This document shows positions 1 through 11,364 of a DNA stretch of 64,000 bases, piece by piece. The stretch spans positions 9,645,721 through 9,709,720 of the forward strand of contig NC_092027.1 in assembly GCF_042242105.1 (NCBI RefSeq), read 5' to 3'. Both the position numbers and the translations under genes were made by a program. Within the stretch, counting starts at the first letter, position 1. Each line of letters starts with the position of its first letter. The notes under the pieces were generated by a model. It was not told where the DNA came from, made no database searches, and was given only the letters and a program-made list of their open reading frames with translations. The stretch is from Pempheris klunzingeri. Its lineage: Eukaryota > Chordata > Actinopteri > Acropomatiformes > Pempheridae.

Positions 1-860
1 GCTGTTAAGTCTATTTGTAATACACTATCTGCAGCTGACTCCAGGGTATAAAGTCGAGGCATCTGTCTCCTACAAACATTATGGGAGTTCTTCTCATGAG
101 TTTAAATTCTTGTCGGGACTGTGTAACACAGAAGGCTTAATAATACTGTATAGTTTGAGCAAAAATGGTTAAAAGTAGGCAGCAGCAGCACAATTCTGGA
201 AACAATTCTAACATGCTTTTAGCCTTTAAACTATAAACGAATGAGCCCTGGAGAATTATCAGGTTTATCTCCTCACTATAACAAAGTCACAAAAGCCATT
301 TCATTACTATAATGACTTGTATAACTGCCAGTTGAGAAAAGCTGATACTGACATCAAAGCTATTTGGCCCAGTAAACACAACACAAAACCACACTGTATG
401 CAGATAATGTATTAGTGTTCTTACAGAACCCTCCCTTTATTTTTTCTCATTTGGAAGCAACAGAAAGCACACATTGTTCTCTATACAGTACATACATCAT
501 TTGATAGAACTATTCATGAGCTTGTAGCTGAATTACACTGTTTTCATCAGTGAATAGTTTGCTCAGATGTCATGGAGATGAATCTGTCAACAGCTCAGTA
601 TCCCCAAAGTGCTTTTAGGACTTTTCATTTACATTGAATGTTAAAGCATTAAAGGTTAGTCTTGAGTTTGGAGATAGTAGTTCAACCATGTTTTTTAGCA
701 TATGACTTAGCAGTATTTCAGTCGTATAATAATATAATAATTATACGATTGAAAGAAAAAGCTCCAGAAATCTCAAGACAAGACTTATATTCTCTTGTTA
801 CCTCTTTGCTTCCTCTGTCACTCAGACACCATCTTGTCATTCATTCATCCCCTTCAACCA
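1..860. other. 5' flank and probable 5' UTR of gpr20
   Basis: AT-rich non-coding sequence without a convincing ORF or repeat. A good splice acceptor (pyrimidine tract at 801-822, then CAG at 823-825) lies 35 bases before the gpr20 ATG. The first coding exon therefore probably begins at 826, and a non-coding 5' exon lies upstream, inside or to the left of the window. I could not place the promoter. Confidence 0.5.
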
Positions 861-1040
861 ATGGAGAGCCTTCTTATTAACATCACCTCCACCACCAAGC
901 CCCTCCTGCCCCTCTTGACCCCTAACCCAACGAACTGTACCACCTGGGACCAACAGTGGGGGACACCATACCTGCGTAGGTTAGCCCACCTGGATGTGCA
1001 GCTGTACCAAGACTTCTACGCTGTGTGGGTCTCTCTCATG
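861..1040 (+). CDS. gpr20: gpr20 coding exon 1 (aa 1-60)
   Basis: Encodes the extracellular N-terminus and the first turn of TM1 (ends VWVSLM). Donor GTAAGA begins at 1041, phase 0. The intron to exon 2 is 113 nt. Confidence 0.88.
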
Positions 1041-3317
1041 GTAAGACGAGCTACTGCAGCAGTTAGTAGGAGAGAGGATCACGTTAGTCCACTTTTACAC
1101 CCAAATAAAAGTAAGTATTTAAAGCCCTGATGCTCCATTTCTCCCTGCTGCAGGTGTGCAACTGTCTGATGCTGGTGGTTGGTGTAGTCCTCAACAGTCT
1201 GGCACTCTATGTCTTCTGCGGGGCCTCCACTCACTCCTCAGCCTCTGTGGTTTACACCATAAACCTTGCTGTAGCCGACCTGCTGGTGGCGCTGTCGCTG
1301 CCTGCTCGCATCGCTCTGTACCACAGTGGGGGGAGCTGTGTGGCCTGCTCCTACGTTCACACCTTCAGCTACTTCGTCAACATGTACTGCAGTATACTGT
1401 TCCTGACCAGGTGGGTGGGTCACTCTTCCATTCAGTATTTCAAGTTAATATCAACATGTAGCAAAAGCTTTTCTACCTCCTGTTGTCTCTGTGACTCCCC
1501 TTCTGCCCCCCCCCTCAGTATCTGTATAGATCGGTACCTTGCTGTCGTCCATGCCTCCAGTACTCTGCATCGATGCAGGACCACAGGAACAGCCAGGTGT
1601 GTCAGCGCCACAGTTTGGTTCATTGCAGTTGTGGTCACCTACTCTTTCCAGGTGAAGACACACACACTATTAACACAGCACAAACAGATAAATACATAGA
1701 TGAACCTCCATAGTGTGGATTAAGCAGAATATAGGAAAAATCAGACTCAAAGTCTCCTTAAAAGTGGGGAGAAATCTAAGGTCTAATAAAAGAATGGATT
1801 GACTTCTTCCATTGTCTCCTCCTCCATCTCCCCCTTTTTTCTCCCTGACAAAATTAGAGAAAATTAAAATCATAACAATTAAAGCTCTTGTGCTCATATG
1901 CTTCTCTCCTTGTCTTTTGTGTCATCTCCTCTTGCCAGGCAGACATTACAGTCCATTATTTTCTCTGATGAAGACATTCATTATGGCAATTTTTGAAATT
2001 ACACTGACACAAAGGACATGTATTAACTGTGGTTTTTTGATGTGTGTGTGTACCTCTCAAATCTTTGAATTTTCTGTTGATAAAGTTTGAGCTTCTTTGG
2101 CACTTACTCTGTTACCTGAGCAGATATGGTATCACTGCTTTTGCCAACTTCACATTTATTCAGTCTGATAATCCAAACAAAACAGGTGTTTCCGTTCAGG
2201 GGAATTCGGTACGACTGGCAGATACTTAACTTCCAACCACGGCTCCAACAGTACAAACCTAAGCCTAAGACCTATTTATGATGTAAAAACCTTTGGTAAA
2301 GCTGGTTAAAGTGTTACAGTAACTGGGAGGACGTGCAGCCTGGTAGGCCCACTTCAGGCCCAGACATTCCCAACTCAGTGGGTCACCATCTGTTTAGAAC
2401 AGGGGCCACAAAATCCAAGGAAAAAGAAAAAAGAAATATGCCTGATACTGGATACTTTTACCTCTTCAGGCTTTTGAATGAAACAGAGAAAAGAAATCAC
2501 TCCGGTTGAACTGACTCATAACAGTGAGGCTACAACCTGTGATGCGGTTTTTCTAATTTTTTGAAGCCAAAAAGGTTGTTCACCACTGGGTAAGGGACTA
2601 AATCCCTGCTGTGTTACATTAGGCTGCAGTGCATAGAAGAAGACCACACTTGTGTTATAACTTTAAGGTAAAACTAGCTCTCTAAGACCTGAAGTGTTGA
2701 GATCTCTCTGCTGCTCCCTACAGACCACAGCGCTGGAGTTCAGCTCCTCCTGTGTACTCCTCCCCGCCCTCTTCTACCTCACCATCCTGGAGTTCCTCCT
2801 GCCCCTGCTGGCCGTGGTGGGCTTCACTCTGCGCGTCGCCTGTTTTCTCTCCTCCAGTAAGGGTCTGATGCCCCAGCAGAGCAGAGCGAGGAGGGCACGA
2901 GCCGTCAGACTTCTGGCCACAGTCCTGGTGGTCTTCACTATCTGCTTCACACCATTCCACATCCGGCAGGTGCTGGTTTACTTCCGGGTCAACGTTGGAG
3001 GGGAGGACCTAGGGCGCAGGGCGGGGGCGGGGCACGTACTTGCCTATCACATCACAGTGACCCTGAGCAGCCTGAACAGCTGTCTGGATCCAGTGGTTTA
3101 CTGCTTTGTGACGGACAGCTTCAAGAGAGTGTGGAGGACGAGGAGGAGGGGAGCGAGGGAGGGGGACGGGGAGGCTGGGCACACAAGTGGGGGAGATGGG
3201 GAGAGGAATTCAGTGAATAAGTGTCCGGGTACGGCCCTGGCGATAGCTCACAGCGTGGCCACACTCACTCTCACCAGCAGTCCCCTCTCTGCAGCCACCA
3301 CGGAGCAGTCCATTTAA
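861..3317 (+). CDS. gpr20: gpr20, G protein-coupled receptor 20 (orphan class A GPCR), four coding exons
   Basis: CDS joins 861-1040, 1154-1410, 1519-1651 and 2724-3317: 1,164 nt, 387 aa. GPR20 is an orphan seven-transmembrane receptor, reported as constitutively Gi-coupled, acting at the plasma membrane. The protein shows N-glycosylation sequons at N7 and N25, TM1 with VVLNSLALYVFC (72-82), TM2 with INLAVADLL (96-104), TM3 ending in the DRY motif (150-152), CFTPFH in TM6 (264-269) and DPVVY in TM7 (312-316), then a basic tail. Phrases such as LNSLALYVFC, LTILEFLLPLL and TLSSLNSCLDP match human GPR20 as I remember it, and the slc45a4/dennd3 neighbourhood agrees. The ATG at 861 is the first after the probable acceptor at 825. 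In mammals the coding region is, to my knowledge, in one exon; here it is split by three GT-AG introns. Other P2Y-like orphan receptors are the alternative but fit less well. Confidence 0.9.
1154..1410 (+). CDS. gpr20: gpr20 coding exon 2 (aa 61-145)
   Basis: Acceptor CAG at 1151-1153. Encodes TM1, TM2 and most of TM3 (MYCSILFLT). The donor follows ACCAG at 1411 (GTGGGT) and leaves two bases of the Ser146 codon. The next intron (1411-1518) is 108 nt, a multiple of three, and open in this frame. Confidence 0.88.
1519..1651 (+). CDS. gpr20: gpr20 coding exon 3 (aa 146-190)
   Basis: Acceptor CAG at 1516-1518 after a C-rich tract. Encodes ICIDRYLAV with the DRY motif, the second intracellular loop and TM4 (FIAVVVTYSF). 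Donor is CAG|GTGAAG at 1651/1652, phase 0. Confidence 0.85.
1652..2723 (+). other. gpr20 intron 3
   Basis: A 1,072-nt intron between TM4 and ECL2 with canonical GT-AG ends. It contains no convincing coding or repeat structure. Confidence 0.75.
2724..3317 (+). CDS. gpr20: gpr20 coding exon 4 (aa 191-387)
   Basis: Acceptor CAG at 2721-2723. Encodes ECL2 with a Cys at about residue 200, TM5 (LEFLLPLLAVVGF), ICL3, TM6 (CFTPFH), TM7 (DPVVY) and a Lys/Arg- then Gly-rich cytoplasmic tail. TAA stop at 3315-3317. Confidence 0.9.
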   Translation, partial: TTALEFSSSCVLLPALFYLTILEFLLPLLAVVGFTLRVACFLSSSKGLMPQQSRARRARAVRLLATVLVVFTICFTPFHIRQVLVYFRVNVGGEDLGRRAGAGHVLAYHITVTLSSLNSCLDPVVYCFVTDSFKRVWRTRRRGAREGDGEAGHTSGGDGERNSVNKCPGTALAIAHSVATLTLTSSPLSAATTEQSI

Positions 3318-4420
3318 AGACAGGTGACCCCTCAACGCCTGTGCATGGAACAGTCCAGAGAGACGCCTGGAGGCACAGACTCACCGAGAGTGATGGATAA
3401 ACATGCATGTAGAAACATTTAGAGGCTGGAAAAGAACAAAATGAATAATCACAGACAGACTGCAAATTTACAAAACACTTTTAAGGATAAACAACACCTC
3501 AGAGGCTGCCTCCTTCTATCCATCCTCATCCCACTGGACCACAAAGGGATACTGATGAGCTTGTACTGTTGGAGAGACCACATGCATCATAACATTGGGA
3601 TGTTGAAAACAGAAAAATGTCCTCAAAAATATGTAAAGATCTTGAGTAGTTCTATCTTGCAACTTATTGTGAAAAGACAGAGAACGTACAGAGTTGATAT
3701 TTGATATTTCACTTAGAGGAACTGACAGCTTCAGTACACCGACATCATGAACAGGCTGTGGCCACTTTCTTCAAAATTAAATGCAACCTAAACAGCTCAG
3801 CCATTATTTTTACAGTCACCAAGTTTTGATTCAGTCAGTTTTGATTGACATTGTCAGAGTCATTCATTTAACCATTATGTTTATTACTGAGGTTGTAGTT
3901 TGCAGTGGCTTTGAACACGTCTGCGTCACACTGTGAGGTGTTTCCAATTTTCCTCCAACTCCATTTACATTTACAAACATGTGAAGGGGAAGAATAATAG
4001 AGACACATTTCAACGTGGTGTAGTCCAGTTCAACACAACTGCAAACTGCAGCCGCAAGAATAAACACGTAGCTCAATTAAAACCTCTCATTGTAAACATT
4101 GTAAAGATAGAATATGTGGCAGAGCTGTTGTGCTGGATTGCATTAGATTGTATAAATGAACCTTAAAAAGTGAGCAGCGTCTTTTTGTTTATCATGTTTA
4201 TAATTTAGGATATTTTCACTGTAATTAAAACTGCATCATGTCACCATAAAACTGCAACGTCACCTGTTCAATCAGCACAGTGACCTTTGTTACATGTCCT
4301 GCATGAACCTCACTCCGTCTCTCTCCCTCCCTACATTACCTCCCCCCTTTCTGTCTCTCCCTGTGGTTTCTGTCTGTATCTTCACCGTAATCTGTCCAAT
4401 AAAGGTAAAAATGCCAAAAT
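3318..4420 (+). other. gpr20 3' UTR (extent inferred)
   Basis: Non-coding sequence after the gpr20 stop. The clearest AATAAA hexamer downstream is at 4398-4403, which would give a 3' UTR of about 1.1 kb. The cleavage site itself is inference. Confidence 0.45.
4398..4403 (+). other. candidate gpr20 poly(A) signal AATAAA
   Basis: Canonical hexamer about 1.1 kb after the gpr20 stop codon. Weaker ATTAAA-type hexamers occur earlier, so alternative ends are possible. Confidence 0.4.
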
Positions 4421-5488
4421 GTAGAAGTGGTATTTAGTTACAGCAGAGTATTGTGATCTAATAATGACCTTTAAAATGGAAAACACTCCATTTCGTGACC
4501 AGTTCTCTCACATTTTTGACCAGTTTTTCTGCGTAAAATCAAAGTGGAGGTTAGAAACACGCAGGAAAAATTTCATCAACAACATTTGAAAGCAGAATGA
4601 CAGAAAGAAAGTTAGGGAGAGAGAGTCTTAAGTCAACAAACTAAATCAGCAAGAAGCAAAGCGCTATTCAGAAGTATAAACACTGTTAACAGTTCGTCCT
4701 CTGAGTACATAGTGCAGCTCTCTTTTACGCCTTTGTTTATCATTTTACAAGTGTCTAAATGGAGGGGTGCCGTCAGCATCATACAGAAAACTAACAACTC
4801 TAAAACACGGATGTTAAAGGAAACTATGAAAAACAAAAACAAATACCTGAGCTTCAACAAATGCTCTAGTTTGTTTTTCTGATGTTTCAGGGCGACATGA
4901 TCTCAGGTGGGATTTCTAGGAAGATACTGTATACGATACTTAAAGTGTTTCATGTAGATAAGATAAGATAGTTGTGTGCAGTTTTAGAGTTAGATGACGT
5001 TTAAATACTTTTGGGAAAGAACTGAACTGAGTCAAAGGACCAAAAAAATAACACAACATACGTGTTATTAAAGAGACACAATGACGTTTTTGAACTTCCC
5101 CACCATTACTTCTTCTTGGCTTAGCATTTCTTACTAATTTATTCTTTTTTTCCTTTACATTTATGTTTTAACCGTTTTCCCAGACTTGTACCTATTCTAT
5201 GATTTGTTAAACATAAAGTTTATTTTTGTCTTAAAGCCTGTTATCAAATTAAAACTTATTTTTTGCAGTAGTACAGGTACAGGTGTTTCTGCAGCTGCTG
5301 TCAATGAGCTTTAATATCTCTTTTATTAGCATTTACAGAGACGCACCCGTGCTGCTGGTGAATTCAGTCACACGTTACATCATATATGACTCCGTACAAA
5401 AACAGCCAAAAATCACACTAAGAAAATAATTTTGTGTTACAGCAAGCCAGAAAAAGATCAGATGTGCAGAGAGGCTGTTTGATTTGCT

Positions 5489-5501
5489 CCACCAGAGGAC
5501 A
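5489..5501 (+). promoter_or_regulatory. candidate CTCF-binding core
   Basis: CCACCAGAGGACA differs at one position from the usual CTCF core (CCASYAGRKGGCR). It lies between the convergent gpr20 and slc45a4. This is a motif match only. Confidence 0.3.
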
Positions 5502-6264
5502 GTGTCTCACCACAGCAGCAGGTCGGGTGGTCTGATTCACAATGAACTGTGACAGTCAGTGTAATGACATCAGACCGTGAAAGCAAATCGAACATACGCC
5601 TGATAATATAGTTTTACTGTTGAGGCACACAGCTGATGCAGCTCACTATGAGAAAGCTGGCCTGTGCAGCCTGTGTGTTTTCTGATCTGTAACACTTTAT
5701 TATCTTTGAATGATGCCACACACTACTAGTGTGTAATGGGCCTTTTAGGATTATCTGATAAAAGTATATTCATTTTGTCTATGTGAATCAGTGTATATCA
5801 TAGAATTCTATTATTAATTAATAGTTCTACTACATTTCTGTAGGATTACTACAGTTTTTTCATAACTGTTGTTTCTAGTCCATAAAACTACAAAAGATGA
5901 TATTTACAACCACATTCCATCCAAATTATTACCCTACCTGGACTAAACTAATCTGTGTGGAAAGGGTTCATTCTCAAAATGTTTTAGTTTTTATCGACAT
6001 ATTAGAAAGGAGCTGTTCAGTGTTAAAGATTATTGCTGCAGACGAAGTGTCAGTCACAGAAGGAATATAAGTCATTAAATTGAGCAGTATTTCCCTTTAA
6101 CCCCTCCAAAGGAGCAGAGGTCATTACAGTTCACTTAACGTGATGTTCTGGCCCTGTAAGTCTAAACCTCTGCATAAGCACATCACACACAGACGGCACA
6201 CACACACAGTTTCAGGTTCCTTCTCTGGTTTCTCTGTATGGAAAGAGAGAGATGAACTGTGACG

Positions 6265-6265
<1 letters not shown>

Positions 6266-6305
<40 letters not shown>
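6266..6305. repeat. (TG)20 microsatellite
   Basis: Perfect dinucleotide tract in the gpr20-slc45a4 intergenic region. Confidence 0.95.
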
Positions 6306-6309
<4 letters not shown>

Positions 6310-7412
6310 CGACATCTGACTCTGCAGGAACAAAGTTTTCTGATCTTCCTCTCCTCTCTCAGCAGTCTGACCATCGTGGCATCATGGGAAACCAGACGCC
6401 TGCTTTAAAAATGCTGAGTGCAGTAAAAAATGTTGAAGCAGACCTGAAACTGCAGACCAGCAGGTTACTTCACCAGCAGTCACACTTTAACACTTTAACT
6501 ACCCACAGATCTGAGAGTAAAGAGTTTCTACAACATGTACTGACCCATTTGCATGCAATACACCGAGTGAAATTACTTTTCATTATGAAAGATGTGCATT
6601 TTTGAAGACATTACCTGCTACTGTCGTTGCTGTTGTTCAGACCTGTGGGTAAAATGTCTGTAATGGAGCAAAACTGACCAATTATCAACACTGACTAATA
6701 ATAAGCTCAGAACATTTCTGCTAACAACATTTCTGTCCTTCTGAACATCAGCATCCTCTCATACTATATGTATATTTAACCTAAACCCTCTTTAATCTAT
6801 TTAAATAAAATCTTGTAGAGTGCCAACAGTCAAATCTTTGGCCTTCTGGAGACACTGTAAATCTGGAATAGCATCCGCTATTCACAGTTTTTCTGGTAAC
6901 ATCTTTCATCTGTCCAAGGTTAAAAAAAAGAGATAAACCCAAAGTGCACATTTATCAACTTTTCTGTGAGGTCAACTTTAGATAAATATATATTTTTGGG
7001 ACAAAAGTTTTTATTTAAATGTAATTTTCTATCATTTTGTTCTGTTAAATAATGTGTATTTGATCTAATTTTGACATTTCTGGGTGTAGATTGTATGAAA
7101 TGTTATTATAATGTGGTTTTACTTCACAATATGGATTTTTTTTAATCACATGATCTCCGTTCTCTATAACATTCCTGGGATTAGTTCTCCTATGAAGCAG
7201 AAACAACCTTCTCACTCTTCTGAAAATGTTGAAATAAATACAAAGAATTCTTCAGTTGGTGTAGAGCAGAGCTGTTTTTTTCTTCTCAAATGTTAAATAA
7301 TGAAAGGAGTCATAGTTGGTTTACTTCTGAACAGATTTTAAAGGTGCGTTCCATACAGTGTTCATCCAGAGTCCTACATATGATGGCTCAAGCATATGTA
7401 CAGACATAGAGA

Positions 7413-7420
7413 TATATACA
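7413..7420 (-). promoter_or_regulatory. candidate Pumilio element
   Basis: Minus strand reads TGTATATA, matching TGTANATA. It is meaningful only if the slc45a4 3' UTR extends this far. Confidence 0.25.
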
Positions 7421-7507
7421 GTCTTTATATAGAAAACAAAACTACTAACAAAAATAATCATCTTTTTTATAGCAGCAAAAAAGAAGAAACTAAAAGAGAA
7501 ATATGTA

Positions 7508-7515
7508 TATTTACA
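7508..7515 (-). promoter_or_regulatory. candidate Pumilio element
   Basis: Minus strand reads TGTAAATA, matching TGTANATA, 95 bases from a second such site. Same caveat about the UTR extent. Confidence 0.25.
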
Positions 7516-8108
7516 TCTTTTTTCTTTCAAACAAGGCATATTATATATAGTACACTGCGCATACTTGCTTTCCCATTCTTTAAGTATTCTTCTTGATTCA
7601 ATCTCTGTGAAGATCCAAGTGTGTACAGGCATTTCTCTTCTCCGTCATTAACACACAGTTTACTTAGAGGCAGAGCCACACACACACAGAGCCTGGCCAG
7701 GTTAGACTTACTGCATGGCCGCCTCGCTGCTGCCGCTGCCGCTGCTGACAGCTGCTGGCTGGAGACATGAAACAGCATCACCACGTCAACACATTCACTC
7801 ACTGATCAGGACAGTGGAGCCAAGATGGCTGCCACTGAAAAAGTGCAAAGGCCAGGCTCTCGTGTGTGTGTCTGCCTAAAATTCAAACGGATACAAAAAA
7901 GAAAGACATTTTTCTAGAAGAGTTGAAACACCAGAACAATAAAAAGACTCGTAAATAACCTGCGGTATTGCAGCCATCGATTCCAGAGTGAAGTGTAAAC
8001 CAGGTGATTGCAAAGAACGGAGAACAAGAACCAAAATCAAACACTGAGATGACCTTTTTAACACACTCTTGCCTTTTCCTTTACATGCGAGCAGCTGTGA
8101 GACAACTG

Positions 8109-8128
8109 CTCTCTCTCTCTCCCTCTCC

Positions 8129-8187
<59 letters not shown>

Positions 8188-8202
8188 TCACTCACTCACT
8201 CA
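8109..8202. repeat. compound (CT)n-(CA)23-(CACT)n microsatellite
   Basis: CT-rich tract 8109-8136, (CA)n 8137-8182, then CACT units to 8202. Lies in the presumed slc45a4 3' UTR. Confidence 0.95.
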
Positions 8203-11200
8203 CACACACTTCACCCCACCCCACTTCTGTAACATCTCCTGTAACAGCATATAGAATAGCTTTAATTTATTCTTTAGGAAACTAAGTGAAAAGTGTCCTT
8301 TATAGACAAGAAAGCTACAAAAAAATAAATATCCACAGTTATTTTTTTTCTTCCGTTTGCAACACACTTCTACTGTTGTTTGTTTTTTTTCTTAACTTAT
8401 GTGCAAGTTCTGTGCAATGTCAGACCCCCCTCCCCTCCCCTGGCTTGTCGAACATCAAAACAAAAATGATTTCAGCTGAAATCACTTCACATTCATTGAC
8501 TTGTTTTTTTCAAACATTTAAGTCACAAGATGGAATCAAAGGTAAGAACTCAATCTCCCAGCAGGCCGAGCTGCTGTCTGAACATTCCAGAGTCTGCGGT
8601 AAAAAGGCTGGGGACATTAAGAACAAAAAAAAAAAAAAAAAGAAACCTAAAAATCAAAGACTTCCCACTGCATTGGAACAGAAACACTCAAGTTGCACTT
8701 CAAGTATTCACGGCCTGAAGTGTCTCGCCTACACTTTTAACAAGGAGCGTCGTTTGGGACGACACACGTTTTGTCTTTTAGCATTTCAATGCTCTCCATC
8801 GTCAAATGTGTGCCGCCTGAAACTGTGCTAACTTTATAAGAAAAGCCATACGCTTGTTAAGAGTGTGCTGACCCAGACCGAGCACAATGCTTCAGCTTAA
8901 AGAGTACATGTTGGTTGTTTTTTTTTTTTTTTTTTTTTTTTCACATTTAAGTTCAAACAAAAAGACACAAACATCCAGCCATGCATTAGAAAATACATCC
9001 CTGACCTATTAGGACAATAAAGAAAAGAGCTTGAGTGATTTGTACAGAGTCATACTTTGGTGTTGCAGACATGCATATTGCTGTTGTGGCATGCAAACCT
9101 CCCAAACCCAAAGTTATTTTTTTAAGCTTCATTTTTGTCCTTAAACTGAAGTTGCGTGTCCATTTTTTAAATTCTATTTTATTGCCCTGGTGGTTACAGA
9201 GGCCGTTCAAAACTCTAGCGTCTGTACCTCCTCGTCTTTGTTATCATCCCCATCCCTGCTTTTCTTTTGTCCCAGCACCACAGTCAGAGCAGGGTCGACC
9301 CAGGAAGTAACATACGCTCTCTACTCTGCTCTGGGACTGACTGAATGTACCTGAAATTATGGAAGGAATCTATTTTGTTAAATAAAAATTTTAAAAAAAG
9401 GGTTAAACACCACCAACACCCACCCGAGTGAAAAACAGCAAGCACATCATCAGTGAGTGAATTCTCCTCTAAAACAAATTTAAAATAAACTTCTCTGCCA
9501 AATACTTGAATGCACACTAAAATAAAAATAAATGCGCTCACGGCAATGTACATTTCGATTCCTTTCAATTTGCATGTTTCAGCTGATTGAGCTGAAAGGA
9601 AAGCTGACCCAAATCCACAGACTTTCACGTCGGGGAAAAAAAAAAAACGCCTGGAACGGTTTTCAGAAAGGATTTCATCAGCACAAACAACCCTGCTCTG
9701 CCTTCCCTCAAAGTCCTCTCCCCCCTGCTGATGAACAGAGGCCGTTATTGCAACTAAAGATCTGATTTGTCCAAAAATAAACGAGACAATTAAGTGTTTT
9801 GTCTTACTGACTACATGTTTGTTTAAATGTCCAGAACACATCGATGGTCATTATTACTAAGAGTTTAGTTTTAACTTGTTGAACTTGCATGTATCCCCTC
9901 TGTGTGTTTTGTTTTTTTTGACCAGCCTATTATCTCATCAGTGTGTATGAATATTAATGGGTTCAAAGTAAACTTCCTCATCCACCATCACAGTGCTGCC
10001 CAATGCCCTCATTAAACTGCAGATGCTGCCGTTTTGAAAAAGCCACTTTGTTAAACTGGAGTTAGGGACGCTAAGTGGAGCGTCAGAAGCATGTGATGCA
10101 ACGCTGAAGCTGTTAGGTTCAAGAAATTATATTTTTTGGTCATGGACAAGCTTGCTTTTGGATGTTTGTTTTTTTTTTGTAAATTAACAAATTATTCTTT
10201 TTTTCAAATCTTCTCATCTAACTCAGCACCAAAATGAATAACAACATTTCTCCACTCCTCCTCATCCCTCTCTTCATTCTTAAGCACCCATTTAGTGTAC
10301 GATACACAGATGTATGAGCATCTACAATACTCTTATCTGCTTTTCTCCTTCTGTCTATATTTGGCCCAATATAGTGGAAGCAAGACAGCTAAACCAGGGG
10401 CTCAGGTGACAAGGCTAAACCTGTTATAGGTTACTACTTCTCAACACTGGAGGCTTTTATTTTTGCCTCTCTTATATTACATAGGCCCTGGAAACATGAG
10501 GTTTACTATACATTTTACTTTAAATATATCCAGGATCCTTTCTAATATTCCTGTGTCTCTAATATTCTGAGTGTCAGGAAGCTCCATCCTGCTGGTGTCC
10601 TAAGACGAACGAATCAATCACGCCAAAAGATTCAATGAGGATTACAAGCAATACTTGTCTAACTAAATGCTATATAACACTCTTTTAACAATGGCTCAGC
10701 TAATGTGCAGTTACTGACATTGTGCTAACAGATTTTCTAAAAAATAAAAAAAAAAAATGAGCAAGAAAGAGAGCAAACTCCACATTTCTCTGCTCTTCTC
10801 CTCTGTGCTGTGGTTTGTCTCCTCTCTGCTCCTCTAACATGCAGCATGTAGGTTAGTCTGATTATTCAAAACGAACACAAGCATCATTCTGGGCCCTACA
10901 TAAATCATGAAAATAATATTTGGGATTTTAATGCCCTGTATGCTGCTCATATTGCATCTGTGCTCTTGCTTTGCTGGAATTTCACTCAATGCACATCTGT
11001 ATTTTTGACTCTCATATACAGGCAACTTTATGCTAATGCTCTTACATATAGTCGACTTTGCCCTGGAGTGACGGCTAACTTAAAGACTTAAAGAAGAAAA
11101 AAAAAAAACAAACAATCAATTTGTGGAATCGAGATCAATATTTTTTTCCCCAGGAACCAGGCTTCAGGCTCTTAGTTTCAGAAATGCCACTTCCAAACGT

Positions 11201-11311
11201 CTCTAGAGTCTTAAAGCTACTGTCGCAGAGTGCTGTAAAAGTCCCACAAAGCCGAGTGTGTTGTTTATTTGGGTGAACACGGTGCCTCCTCCGGAGACGC
11301 CAAAGTCAGCA

Positions 11312-11312
<1 letters not shown>

Positions 11313-11357
<45 letters not shown>

Positions 11358-11364
11358 CTCTCTC
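11313..11364. repeat. (AC)21 plus short CT microsatellite
   Basis: AC repeat 11313-11354 followed by a CT run, about 600 bp below the slc45a4 stop codon. Confidence 0.95.

Larger units (their letters stand above)
4421..7320. other. intergenic region between gpr20 and the slc45a4 3' end
   Basis: AT-rich sequence between two convergent genes. It holds a (TG)20 microsatellite (6266-6305) and a CTCF-like motif (5489-5501). I see no coding exon; the longest open frame here runs through the TG repeat. Confidence 0.6.

Noticed and set aside
8286..8831. 181-codon open frame on the + strand
   Set aside because: Runs through homopolymer A tracts, is antisense to the slc45a4 UTR, and shows no domain or codon bias.
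9284..9841. 185-codon open frame on the - strand, the longest apparent protein outside the three genes
   Set aside because: It lies in the presumed slc45a4 3' UTR, has no recognisable domain, begins at a non-ATG codon and has composition like the surrounding DNA.
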